Made by a program: the position numbers and the translations under genes. Source: Boesenbergia rotunda (Eukaryota; Streptophyta; Magnoliopsida; Zingiberales; Zingiberaceae). Taken from it: a stretch of DNA of 64,000 nucleotides. Of the stretch, positions 10,297 through 21,188 are shown one piece after another; within the stretch, counting starts at the first letter, position 1, and each line of letters begins with the position of its first letter. The stretch covers positions 387,180-451,179 of the forward strand of contig JAGFNQ010000284.1 of assembly GCA_024364735.1 (NCBI GenBank). The letters are read 5' to 3'. Below the pieces are notes generated by a model. The model ran no database searches, was not told where the DNA came from, and saw only the letters and a program-made list of their open reading frames with translations.

Positions 10297-12528
10297 AGAG
10301 AGGGAAGAGGTGTGAGTAACTTCCTCTTCTTCTTCCTTTCTCTTCCCCACCGAAATTCCTTCTTCTCCTCTCCTCTTTTCCATTTTTCGAAAAGTGCTCC
10401 CTAGGGTTCTAACCCTAGGGGATTGGAAGGAAGAAGGCTCTTGCCCTCTATTAGGGCCAAGGAGTCTAGAGAAGAAAGAGTAAGGGGAACCTTCACTTCT
10501 CCTTCAACCAAGGGTACCCTAAGGGACTTAAAGAAGTAGAATCTCAAGCGAAAGGATATATGTATCCCCTCGCCTGCAGTGTAATGGTTAATGTAGGTTT
10601 TCTTTGTGTTTTGCTTTTGGAAAAAGGGAGTCTTCCCTTTAGGTGAGTTTCGGCCACCCCCTTAAGGGGAGGCCTTGACCACTTTTTGATGCATGAGGAG
10701 ACCCTTGGGACTTAGGGTACATATGTATGATGTCTTCCCATCATGTTGTGATAACAAAAAGTAGGGTTAGCCACCCTACAACTTTCGGCCAAGAGGAGAA
10801 AGGTTAGGCTTTTTGGGTTGCTTGCTATCCTATGATGTGTCCATGATTAGTAGTGTAGATAAAGTGCTTGTGTAAATGTTTGTGTGAAGATTGGAGGTCA
10901 AAAACCTAGCCTACCCTACCCTACAAGTTTCGGCCAACCCTAGGTGAATTAGGGTATAAGGTGGTATGATTTTCCCTATGATATATCCATGCTTAATAGT
11001 ATAGGCAAGGTGTTTGTGTAAATGCTTGTGTGGATGTTTGAAGTCAAAAACCTAGCCTAGCCATCCTACAAGTTTCGGCCAACCCTAGTTTAGGGTTAGG
11101 GTTGCTTGGCTTTATTCCCATGATGCATGCTATATATGATATGTGATGATTGTATGGGATGTACCCTATGAGATATACTTAGGATTTCTATGATGGTATG
11201 TATGTGCAAGTGATGTTTAAATGGAACAATGATTGGAAACTAAATGTCCCTAGCATGTGTGATATTCGGCCAAGCATGAAATATTAGGTTTATAAAGCTT
11301 AAATTATCTTATGTGATATGATTATGTTAGTGAGGTAATATGTGAATGCATGTGATGAACAAATGGAATGCTTGATTGGAAAACTTGGACTTCCCTAGTG
11401 ATGACTTTCGGCCAACCCTAGTTTTAGGGTTAGGAACCATTTGATTTACCCATGAAGCATGCTACCACTTCCTATGATATGAATATGATTTATGTGATCA
11501 ACCTTGTCATATATAAGATATGTTTAAGGGGTTGAATTATGATCTATGTATGAGCATGCATTATAGCCCATAGGGCACCCTTATGAAATGCATGCTTTAT
11601 ACTAGGCTAGTTATCATGATTATGGAGATCTATGTATGAGCATGCATTATAGCCCATGGGGCACCCTTATGAAATGCATGCTTTATACTAGGCTAGTTAT
11701 CATGATTATGGATGCATACATATGCATAAGAATGAGCCTTGTAGGGCATGAACAAAGAAGGCTTAGGGCCTAAAGAATGCCTCCCTAGAAGGTTGGGACT
11801 AAGAGCATACTTTATGAAAATGAAGAACATGATAATTATTTTATTTTGTAATGGCTTGTACTATAGACTCTTAAAGCGAGTCAAATGATTATGATACTAG
11901 GCTGAAGGACTTTTGAGAAGGCCTAGTAAACCCTAGTGGTTCGGGATTAGCTACCTCGTTCCTATTTAGGGGCGCGCGCAAAACATGAAGTACAAGCCGG
12001 GCCCTAATGATTATGCTATGTTCAAGTATTATGTTTATATGTTTTCAAAGAAACCTTCCTATGAAGTTAATATGCTTAGATGTTTAACATGCTTAAACAC
12101 TTACCATGCTTGAATGTGATTTATTCTCTTATCTTTCTATGATATGAATTTTGCGAGTAGGACAGGATCTTATTAAGCATTTGTGCTTACTAGTTTATAT
12201 GTTGTCTTATGCTGCAGATAAGGGTAAGAGACACTTAAACTAAAGGAAGAGGCAGGAGGGCTGAAGATGTGTGGGGTGGTGGCTCGGGAAATAAAGATCT
12301 TCATATCTACAATATTATGCTTATGTTAACATTTCTTTAGTAATGAATGTTACACTTGGATTACTCATATACTTGATTATATTATGAATTGAACCTATCA
12401 TGTTATAGGTTAGTTTTGAACAAGCATGCTTAGTACTTTGTTATTAGTACTTTAAGAAAAAAAAATTTATATGAATGATAGTACGTGACCCCACCCCGAG
12501 AGTAGATATAAGGGCGGGCGTCACAAGT

Positions 12529-12540
12529 TGGTATCAGAGC
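12529..12540 (+). promoter_or_regulatory. primer binding site of the LTR-only gypsy derivative
   Basis: TGGTATCAGAGC, complementary to initiator tRNA-Met, three bases after the LTR end. Confidence 0.9.
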
Positions 12541-12722
12541 AATTTTCCCCTCCACCACACACACATCAATCTTTATCCTGCCGCTTCCAAGTAAGAAATC
12601 CTAATCTCGCTTTATTTTATTGCATGTACAGTAATGACATGTATAGTGATGATTTATACTTGCATAACAAGAAAAAGTAGCATTAATTCTCATATAGCTT
12701 ATTTATCACCTGTATGATAGAT

Positions 12723-12794
12723 ATGGTTAGAGGACGTAGCAATCGGGGTAATGAGACAGCACCCCCACCTAATAAGTATCCGGAATTATTTTAA
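12723..12794 (+). CDS. 23-codon Gag-start/Pol-end remnant ORF
   Basis: ATG 12723 to TAA 12792-12794. The first residues (MVRGRSNRGNE) correspond to the Gag start of the gypsy element at 43122 (MARR, stop, SNRLNE). The last residues (KYPELF) correspond to the end of its Pol (RRRYPEIF at 44982-45002). Everything in between has been deleted in frame. Whether the peptide is made or does anything is unknown. It may simply mark the deletion, or the start may be kept because it overlaps packaging signals. Confidence 0.6.
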   Translation: MVRGRSNRGNETAPPPNKYPELF

Positions 12795-12829
12795 AGTTCG
12801 GGACGAACTTTTTATAAGGTGCGTAGGAT

Positions 12830-15738
12830 TGTAACACCCCAATTTTACGATTTGAGTACCTAGGAATTGTTTAAAGTTCGGGATGAACTTTTTATAAGAT
12901 GTGTAGGATTGTAACACCCCAAAATTTCACCATGAATAATATTGTGAATTCATTATGAAATATTATGTGAATAATATTGTGAATTCATTATGAAATATTA
13001 TGTGAATAATATTTTGGATTCATGGAAAATTATTATAAAAATATTATGTAAATAATGTTATGAAATATCATGAAATTCATGAAATATTATGGAATTCATA
13101 AAATATTATCATGAAATATTATGGATTCATGAATATGAAATATTAAAAATATTATGAAATAATATTTATGGAATATTATAAAATAATATGAATTCATGAA
13201 ATATTATTAATATTATGAAATAATATGAATTCATGAAATATTATTAATATTATGAAATAATATGAATTCATGAAATATTATTAATATTATAAAATTTCAT
13301 GATGGGCTTGGCTTAATAGACTTTGATATGGATTAGTGCAAAATGTGATAAAAAGGAGGAACCAAGGATTGAACCTTGAACCTCCTCGTTGCACTCTCCA
13401 TGTCTTAACCACTACACCAAGCATTGTTTCTTGTTGAGAGAATAAGAAACATGCTTGTTAAGCGTGTAATAGTGAAGAGACATGTCTTTTCATGAGAAAA
13501 GTATAAATAAGAGAGGGAAGAGGTGTGAGTAACTTCCTCTTCTTCTTCCTTTCTCTTCCCCACCGAAATTCCTTCTTCTCCTCTCCTCTTTTCCATTTTT
13601 CGAAAAGTGCTCCCTAGGGTTCTAACCCTAGGGGATTGGAAGGAAGAAGGCTCTTGCCCTCTATTAGGGCCAAGGAGTCTAGAGAAGAAAGAGTAAGGGG
13701 AACCTTCACTTCTCCTTCAACCAAGGGTACCCTAAGGGACTTAAAGAAGTAGAATCTCAAGCGAAAGGATGTAAGTATCCCCTCACCTGCAGTGTAATGG
13801 TTAATGTAGGTTTTCTTTGTGTTTTGCTTTTGGAAAAAGGGAGTCTTCCCTTTAGGTGAGTTTCGGCCACCCCCTTAAGGGGAGGCCTTGGCCACTTTTT
13901 GATGCATGAGGAGACCCTTGGGACTTAGGGTACATATGTATGATGACTTCCCATCATGTTGTGATAACAAAAAGTAGGGTTAGCCACCCTACAACTTTCG
14001 GCCAAGAGGAGAAAGGTTAGGCTTTTTGGGTTGCTTGCTATCCTATGATGTGTCCATGATTAGTAGTGTAGATAAAGTGCTTGTGTAAATGTTTGTGTGA
14101 AGATTAGAGGTCAAAAACCTAGCCTACCCTACCCTACAAGTTTCGGCCAACCCTAGGTGAATTAGGGTATAAGGTGGTATGATTTTCCCTATGATATATC
14201 CATGCTTAATAGTATAGGCAAGGTGTTTGTGTAAATGCTTGTGTGGATGTTTGAAGTCAAAAACCTAGCCTAGCCATCCTACAAGTTTCGGCCAACCCTA
14301 GTTTAGGGTTAGGGTTGCTTGGCTTTATTCCCATGATGCATGCTATATATGATATGTGATGATTGTATGGGATGTACCCTATGAGATATACTTAGGATTT
14401 CTATGATGGTATGTATGTGCAAGTGATGTTTAAATGGAACAATGATTGGAAACTAAATGTCCCTAGCATGTGTGATATTCGGCCAAGCATGAAATATTAG
14501 GTTTATAAAGCTTAAATTATCTTATGTGATATGATTATGTTAGTGAGGTAATATGTGAATGCATGTGATGAACAAATGGAATGCTTGATTGGAAAACTTG
14601 GACTTCCCTAGTGATGACTTTCGGCCAACCCTAGTTTTAGGGTTAGGAACCATTTGATTTACCCATGAAGCATGCTACCACTTCCTATGATATGAATATG
14701 ATTTATGTGATCAACCTTGTCATATATAAGATATGTTTAAGGGGTTGAATTATGATCTATGTATGAGCATGCATTATAGCCCATAGGGCACCCTTATGAA
14801 ATGCATGCTTTATACTAGGCTAGTTATCATGATTATGGAGATCTATGTATGAGCATGCATTATAGCCCATGGGGCACCCTTATGAAATGCATGCTTTATA
14901 CTAGGCTAGTTATCATGATTTGGATGCATACATATGCATAAGAATGAGCCTTGTAGGCATGAACAAAGAAGGCTTAGGGCCTAAAGAATGCCTCCCTAGA
15001 AGGTTGGGACTAAGAGCATACTTTATGAAAATGAAGAACATGATAATTATTTTATTTTGTAATGGCTTGTACTATAGACTCTTAAAGCGAGTCAAATGAT
15101 TATGATACTAGGCTGAAGGACTTTTGAGAAGGCCTAGTAAACCCTAGTGGTTCGGGATTAGCTACCTCGTTCCTATTTAGGGGCGCGCGCAAAACATGAA
15201 GTACAAGCCGGGCCCTAATGATTATGCTATGTTCAAGTATTATGTTTATATGTTTTCAAAGAAACTTTCCTATGAAGTTAATATGCTTAGATGTTTAACA
15301 TGCTTAAACACTTACCATGCTTGAATGTGATTTATTCTCTTATCTTTCTATGATATGGATTTTACGAGTAGGACAGGATCTTATTAAGCATTTGTGCTTA
15401 CTAGTTTATATGTTGTCTTATGCTGCAGATAAGGGTAAGAGACACTTAAACTAAAGGAAGAGGCAGGAGGGCTGAAGATGTGTGGGGTGGTGGCTCGGGA
15501 AATAAAGATCTTCATATCTACAATATTATGCTTATGTTAACATTTCTTTAGTAATGAATGTTACACTTGGATTACTCATATACTTGATTATATTATGAGT
15601 TGAACCTATCATGTTATAGGTTAGTTTTGAACAAGCATGCTTAGTACTTTGTTATTAGTACTTTAAGAAAAAAAAAATTTATACGAATGATAGTACGTGA
15701 CCCCGGCCCCGAGAGTAGATATAAGGGCGGGCGTCACA
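12830..15738 (+). repeat. 3' LTR of the LTR-only gypsy derivative
   Basis: It begins TGTAACACCCCAATTT with the same 80-bp prefix as the left LTR and ends GGGCGTCACA at 15738, followed by TTCTC. Gene content is the same as the left LTR: AT-rich repeats, tRNA-like module, TATA box 13502-13509 and repeated TTTCGGCCAA motifs. Confidence 0.9.
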
Positions 15739-15743
15739 TTCTC

Positions 15744-15987
15744 AACAACCTCAAAGACTCTAGATATGATTTTGAATGCCCAAAGGGCAGTCTACAATAG
15801 GGCCGGTATTGGTTACCGACCCAAAGAACCATTATTTGTGTCCTTAATGTCTAGGACTGATGTTAGACAATTTAAGACACCTAGGGTTCAAAGGAAAGTA
15901 GTCAAGGCATGGGTACCTAAGTCTTGCTTAGTAGGTGCTTTAGGTCCCAAGCTTTGAGTACCTAAATCTTCTATTTTTCGAATTGTG
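15744..15987 (+). pseudogene. S2 gag, 3' part after the gypsy insertion
   Basis: Resumes the Gag C-terminus (TSKTLDMILNAQRAVYNR, then VQRKVVKAWVPKS) that in S3 follows on directly at 29978-30222. A TGA at 15955-15957 interrupts it where S3 has tryptophan. It ends at the TAG 15988-15990 that separates gag from pol. Confidence 0.85.
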
Positions 15988-15990
15988 TAG
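15988..15990 (+). promoter_or_regulatory. in-frame UAG at the Gag-Pol border of S2
   Basis: Gag and Pol lie in the same frame and are separated by one TAG followed by G. S3 has it at 30223-30225 (TAGGTT) and S4, a different family, at 37278-37280 on the minus strand (TAGGAA). A readthrough stop would set the Gag:Pol ratio. Translation has not been shown. Confidence 0.45.
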
Positions 15991-17196
15991 GTTGTGATTG
16001 AGGGGGAGCATCTATCAACTTGGTTCGTTGATAGTGGGTGCTCCAAATACATGACCGGTGATAGATCATTATTCACTACCCTCCAAAGAAAAAGTAGAGG
16101 TAATGTTTCATTTGGTAACAATGGTAGGCTTAAGGTTATAGGAATAGGAGACATTCAAATATCCGAATGTCTTAGGATTAAGAATGTCCTTCTAGTCAAG
16201 GGGATGACATTTAATCTCCTAAGTGTAAGTCAATTGTGTGATGCGGGTTACACAATTGATTTCCAATCAAGTTAATGTCTAGTTAGACAACATGACAACT
16301 TTGACACGGTACTAGTAAGAACAAGAGTAGATAACATTTATCAAGTTTCCTTTAAAAGTGTTACTAATGCTTTTGCTAAGTGTCTCATGTCAAGAGAAGA
16401 TGAGTCCACCCTTTGGCACCGGAGACTAGCACACGTGAACATGAAGAATATCCGGAAGTTAGCCAATAAGGGATTAGTTCGTGGCTTACCAAGCATCAAG
16501 TATGAAAAGGACAAACTTTGTGATGCATGTCAAATGGGTAAGCAAACAAAATCTGCACATAGAGGTAAAAGCACTGTAAGTACTTCTACCGCATTGGATT
16601 TACTTCACATGGACTTGTTTGATTGTAGCACTATTATATCCTTGAATGGTAGTAGATATTGTTTTGTTATCATTGATGATTTTACTAGATATACATGGAC
16701 ATATTTTCTAAAATATAAGGACCAAACCTTAGATGTTTTCATTTCTTTTTGTAGAAGAGTTGAAAATGAAAAATCATCAACAATTAAAACAATAAGAAGT
16801 GATCATGGAGGTGAATTCCAAAATCAAAGATTTTTAGAGTTTTGTCAAGATGGAGGGTATAGACACGAGTTCTCTACTCCTAGAACACCACAACAAAATG
16901 GTGTTGTAGAGAGGAAAACCGAGTCTTACAAGAGGTCGCACGAAGCATGCTCAATGAGTACTCCTTACCGAGCTACTTGTGGGTCGAAGTTGTAAACACA
17001 GCTTGCTACGTGCAAAACCGAGTCCTCATTCATAGATTCTTAGGAAAGACTTCTCATGAACTTTGGTTTGGGAAACCACCTACAGTTAAACATCTTAGGG
17101 TGTTTGGGTGTAAGGTGTTTATCCTAAACACCAAGGACCACCTTGGAAAGTTCACGGCAAAAACTGATGAAGGGATACTGGTCGAGTACTCCCTCG
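15991..17196 (+). pseudogene. S2 pol part 1: protease and integrase, broken
   Basis: Opens with the aspartic protease motif WFVDSGCSKYMTGD. The GAG-pre-integrase zinc-binding region follows (LWHRRLAHVNM, CDACQMGKQTKSAH), then the integrase core with LDLLHMDLFD, RSDHGGEF and the TPQQNGVVER glutamate. Damage: TAA at 16273-16275 where S3 has a glutamine codon, and a one-base deletion near 16917 that shifts the frame into a stop at about 16995. The right frame continues to 17196. A CACTA transposon then splits the gene, with coding resuming at 21189. Confidence 0.9.
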
Positions 17197-17199
17197 TTA
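17197..17199. repeat. CACTA target duplication TTA, left copy
   Basis: TTA precedes the left terminus and is repeated at 21186-21188 after the right one. Removing the element and one copy rejoins the S2 reading frame. A 3-bp duplication is the rule for CACTA elements. Confidence 0.95.
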
Positions 17200-18304
17200 C
17201 ACTACAAGAAAAAATGCTTTTAATGACATTGAAAAGTGTCATCATATATCACTTATAGTGACATTTTTGATATAGTGACATTAAGTTAAAATGTCCTCTA
17301 TAGTGATGTCGTCTAAAGTCTTATCACTTATGACAATTCTTAATGTCACTATAAAATACAAATAGTGACAATACTAATAGCATGAATAATTGTTATAGTG
17401 ACAAAAAATAGTGTCACTATAAGATTTTTAATGACATTTATACATGTCGTTTTATTATAGTAATGATGACAAATTTAAATGTCATTTAAAATTATTTATC
17501 AAGACAATTATAAGTGTCTTGAATTTCATTTATAGTGACAATTCTTAATATCACTATAAAATACAAATAGTGACAACACTAATAGCATGAATAATTGTTA
17601 TAGTGACAAAAATATTAACGTTTTATTTTTAATATTTTCATGATATAAATATTTACGCATATAAATAATTAACATGAACACAAATAAAAATTTTAAATTG
17701 AAATTAAAGTGCTAATCAATAATTGCCAATTTTTTTTTACAATACAAGACTGTCAAATTAGTCATCTCAAAAAATATCTATGCACTAATCACAATCACAA
17801 ATGTACCCAATGTATTTAGTTTAAGAACTAGTAAAAAATTACAATCTCTCCTAAAGCCTAAAGCAAAACATAACCAAACTTCGAAACTTTACTGCATCTT
17901 CAATCTTCAACCGTCACATCTTAAACAAAATCCAATATTCATGTGACCTACAAAAAAAAATTATATATTAATTAGTTTGTGTAAATGAAATAAAATTAAA
18001 GAAGTATATAATAAAAAAAATTATAATCTAGATCTAGATTTTTTTCATAAGCAAACCAAACCAACAAATGCTAAAACTTGATAAATGTTGGCCATTTCAC
18101 AAACTCCACAGAAGCCATGACCAACCATACTAAGGGACTTGATAATTTGGGTACAAGTGTAATGCTAATGGCATCAAGGACAAGGTTCCTGTACTGAACA
18201 AGCAAAGTAACCAGAAACAAAATGCCTCACATTCATGCCCATGAACTTGAAGGACATAAAATCAGTTCAAACTGAAAAAGAAGACACAAATAAAGAATGC
18301 ATAC

Positions 18305-18409
18305 AGTTGAAGTCGCAACTCTACGCCTCTCAGAACCTCGTTTTGCAGAGGAATTTGAAGTGCCAGGAGAAACACCTCGTTTACTAACTTTACCACTACC
18401 AGATAATTT
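18305..18409 (-). pseudogene. exon-like segment, basic Ser-rich, source unknown
   Basis: A 105-base open segment bounded by a TTTCTGCAG acceptor and a GTATGC donor on the minus strand. It codes for 35 residues rich in Ser, Arg and Lys (for example SKRGVSPGTSNSSAKRGSER). It could be the C-terminal tail of the transposon's own second ORF or another captured exon. Confidence 0.35.
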
Positions 18410-19092
18410 CTGCAGAAATAAAAATATTTAAACTTGTAAAAATATTATACCAAAAGCAAAAAAAAAACCAAAGTGTTAGTCAATTTGAAATCCAAACAAT
18501 TATATGTATCCAAATAACATAACTATAAGTGTGTGTATGAAATGAAATGCCACCGTGTACGAAATGAAACCTAATTCAATATTTATTGAAAAGCAAATTA
18601 TAAGTAATAGATAGATATGCAGCATCAGGATTTATTGAAGTGGTCAAAATGATTTCTTGATCAATTTGTGAATAAATAAGCATAATAAATAGATTCCTTT
18701 GACATGTTTCATAATAGAAATCATTGTTATATTCACATTCATAAAATAATAATTCCTATCAACCATAGAGAACCCAACCGTCAAGCTTATGCCACTCAGA
18801 AAGCACCCTCACGAAGTGTCTTAATGGCCAGTCAGCCTCACAATATAAAAAAAAAAAATCATATATATCAGGATAAGAATGTTTAGATTCAAGAGAAAAA
18901 GATAAACATAAAAAATTTGGAGAAAAAAAGAAAGACAACACACATCAACTAAATTAAAAATCTAACCTCATACACCTAGTAGAATTCTTCATTAACTGTT
19001 AACTGCAAATATAATTGATATTCATTTTATAAGACACTAACATAATGACATATATAATAATAATAATTAATTAAGAATTTGCATATCTTACC

Positions 19093-19322
19093 AGATGACA
19101 AGGCCAAGCTATCATTCCTCCAAGTGCATCCTCAAACTCATAATTCAATGATAAGATTTCATTTTAATATATTGTTTCGACTCTACTTCTAGCTCTTTCA
19201 TTGGCATCTTGAAGAAGCTCAGCAATTACACTGTTTTTTTTGTCCATCCTCCAATAAGCATATCCAAGCATCTCTACAACTAATTTCAACTTCCTTTCTT
19301 CAATATCTTTCTTTTGATCCAT
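19093..19322 (-). pseudogene. probable C-terminal remnant of the CACTA second ORF
   Basis: Starts at an ATG (19320-19322) with a Lys/Glu-rich helix-like stretch, hits TAA at 19164-19166, then continues open to a GGTAAG splice donor at the 19093 edge. The last residues, EDALGGMIAWPCHL, recall the DA-G-AWP motif found near the end of the second ORF of the larger CACTA element (about 56340-56375). That likeness suggests a transposon-encoded rather than host origin. Confidence 0.4.
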
Positions 19323-19352
19323 CTAAGTTCATATTTGGTTAAGAAAGCCTAT

Positions 19353-19570
19353 TGAGAAGTGAATTTCATATACAAGAGAATACTATACCAAATACAAGAA
19401 TACAGGAGGACATAAAAAATCTGATCTCTAAGTTAAATCGCATAATAACTATAATTACTAGTGAGAAGTGAATTTCATATACAAGAGAATACTATACCAA
19501 ATACAAGAATACAGGAGAACATAAAAAATCTGATCTCTAAGTTAAATCGCATAATAACTATAATTACTAG
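19353..19570. repeat. two tandem copies of a 109-bp unit
   Basis: 19353-19461 is repeated at 19462-19570 with a single obvious base difference (GGAGGACAT versus GGAGAACAT). It lies in an intron-like region and is a recent local duplication. Confidence 0.9.
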
Positions 19571-19662
19571 TGAATATGAAATATGAGTTAAAAAATTCCT
19601 GGTTCAACTAATAATTAAATTAAAGAACCTCAAACGAAGAGCCAGAATAGTCAGTCCTTTAC

Positions 19663-20679
19663 CTTGGTTACTTTTGCTACGGGCTGCTTTCTCTGCCTCT
19701 CTCATTTTTCGGGTCTTTAGTATTTGTGACTATGCTGTTGAGTTAGCAGAGAAACATAAGAGTATTAATTAAAAAGAAGCGCTGTAGCTATCAATTTATT
19801 CAAAAATACAAGGCTGGAAAGAAAATTTTGCACTATAGTATGTTAACGTTATTCTGTTCCAATATTTAGACTGATTACGTAGAAAAAACTGTTCCATGAA
19901 AAAGAAGAATGTAAAACAGATTAAGCTCTAAATTCATGTTACATAAACAACCATGAAGACTACCTCCGATTCTATCTGACATGATCCGGTAATAGTCATC
20001 AGGGGTAAATTCATAAAATTCATTAGGTTCCTCTGCAAATAGAATTGATTAGAAGTTAATATATAATATGTGAAAACAGAAATCAGCTTGGTCGATTCTT
20101 ACAGTTAAATTAAAGAGATGATAACAAAAGCTTTCGCAATGTTAATGAACAACAATCTTTAACGAGCTCTTGTTGCACTCATGATTCAAGTATAACACAA
20201 CACATGGAAACAAAACAATAAAAGGAGGGGGAAAAATGCATGTGACCTGTAGATGAAGAAAAAATTTCGTCTGGGTTTGCAGAACTCGCAGTGTTTGTAA
20301 AAACACGAACTGCATGACCAAGGTCCTTCTCGACAGCTAAAAGCTTGGCCTGAAAATATTTTGGGGAACTATGCGCTATATCAAAAGCACGGTCAACAAG
20401 AAATCACACTAAGACGTCGATGCACACCACATCAAAGCAAACATCCTAATTAACCCCCACCAAGATCTACTTGTCCGATTACAACGAGCTTGCTTCTTCG
20501 TTTACAGCACCGAAAACTCCTGCCTTATTCGTTCAAAACTAATTTTGCCAAAACAATCATCATCCAGAAAAGAAGAAGAAAAAGAAGCAAAATCAAAAAA
20601 AGAAAGCGTTGCGACGAAAGATCTAGATAGAGGAGGAGGAGGAGGAGACGACCTTGGCTTGCTCTGCATCCATCGACAT
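19663..20679 (-). pseudogene. captured PUX1-like (plant UBX-domain protein 1) gene fragment
   Basis: Four minus-strand exons with GT-AG introns can be read: 20653-20679 (ATG plus 9 codons), 20247-20349, 19964-20032 and 19663-19734. Phases agree throughout. They encode AKLLAVEKDLGHAVRVF, then NEFYEFTPDDYYRIM, then LKTRKMREAEKAAR. As I remember it, Arabidopsis PUX1, an adaptor that disassembles the CDC48 hexamer, has the same order (EKLGREVRVF, DFYEFTPADFYRLL, LKTRKIREAEEAARRSK). The fragment stops just before the UBX domain, and exon 4 opens with an in-frame TAG, so it cannot make PUX1. A GC-rich stretch upstream (20690-20970) may be the donor gene's leader or promoter, carried along. Confidence 0.7.
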
Positions 20680-21188
20680 CTATGCCTTTTCCAGTTGAGA
20701 TGGGAGAATCCGATGGAGAAATTAGGGCTGCAATTTGCACAGCGTCTGGGAGGCGCTCGCGCAGCCCAGACCACGCTGGTGGGGAGGTGCGCTGGTTGGA
20801 GGCGCTCGTGTAGGGAGAGGGCCGATCGAGCAGGGATGAGATGTGCGAGCAGGGATGAGATGCGCGAGGGAGAAAAATTAGGGATAGAGGCACATGTCAA
20901 GGTGGAGATGAAGCAGGGACGGCGCGCTACGACTTTAGGGACTTTAGGGATCGCGCGTTGGCGAATTTAGGCGCGATTAATATTTTATTTTTTTAGAGGG
21001 AATGAGTAAAAACATAAAGTATATATTGTGACATCAATTAAAAATGTCATGATAATATATCTAATCAGATTTTTATTTTATTAATTTTTTAATTTTTAAT
21101 CAATGTCATTATATGTATAAATCAATGACACTTTTTAACAAATGTCACTAAGAAAGTGTCAGGAAAAGCATTTTTTCTTGTAGTGTTA

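Larger units (their letters stand above)
9654..12525 (+). repeat. 5' LTR of the LTR-only gypsy derivative
   Basis: It starts with an unusual 80-bp prefix (9654-9733) containing an LTR start followed by an internal-tail copy, after which TGTAACACCCC begins again at 9734. It then holds AT-rich AATATTATGAAATTCATG repeats to about 10090, a tRNA-like module (10152-10206, minus strand), a TATA box TATAAATA at 10289-10296, repeated TTTCGGCCAACCCTAG motifs, and an 80-bp-class direct repeat (about 11540-11710). Confidence 0.9.
9654..15738 (+). mobile_element. LTR-only Ty3-gypsy derivative (LARD-like) inserted in S2 gag
   Basis: Two direct LTRs of about 2.9 kb (9654-12525 and 12830-15738), each beginning TGTAACACCCC and ending GGGCGTCACA, enclose only 304 bp. 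The interior has a tRNA-Met primer binding site, a 23-codon ORF and a tail that leads into the 3' LTR. All enzymes are absent, so it must have moved using proteins from another element. A TTCTC duplication flanks it. The LTRs look almost identical; the right one carries about 36 extra bases of the AATATTATGAAAT repeat, which points to recent insertion. Its Gag start and tail resemble those of the gypsy element at 39101-48764. Confidence 0.93.
17200..21185 (-). mobile_element. non-autonomous CACTA (En/Spm) transposon with captured host sequence
   Basis: Perfect 22-bp terminal inverted repeats, starting CACTACAAGAAAAAATGCTT, lie at 17200-17221 and 21164-21185. Short subterminal repeats built on TAGTGACA and AATGTCACT fill about 17220-17630 and 21010-21165, the expected binding sites for the TnpA-type protein. 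A 3-bp TTA duplication flanks the 3986-bp element. No transposase core is present. Inside, all read on the minus strand, are four exons of a PUX1-like host gene (19663-20679) and two exon-like pieces (19093-19322 and 18305-18409). The strand is given by these internal genes. It needs transposase in trans, which a relative like the element at 38667 could supply. Confidence 0.95.

Noticed and set aside
10192..10383. Minus-strand ORF MEKRRGEEGISVGK, duplicated at 13405-13596
   Set aside because: It is the CT-rich transcript leader of the LTR read backwards; present in both LTRs, no domain.
11080..11110. Telomere-like TTTAGGGTTAGGG
   Set aside because: Only about two units, inside the gypsy LTR and repeated in the other LTR copy; not an interstitial telomere array.
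20502..20970. ORFs of 120-140 codons on both strands
   Set aside because: Overlapping frames in GC-rich DNA; the minus strand is better explained as the first exon and leader of the captured PUX1-like gene.
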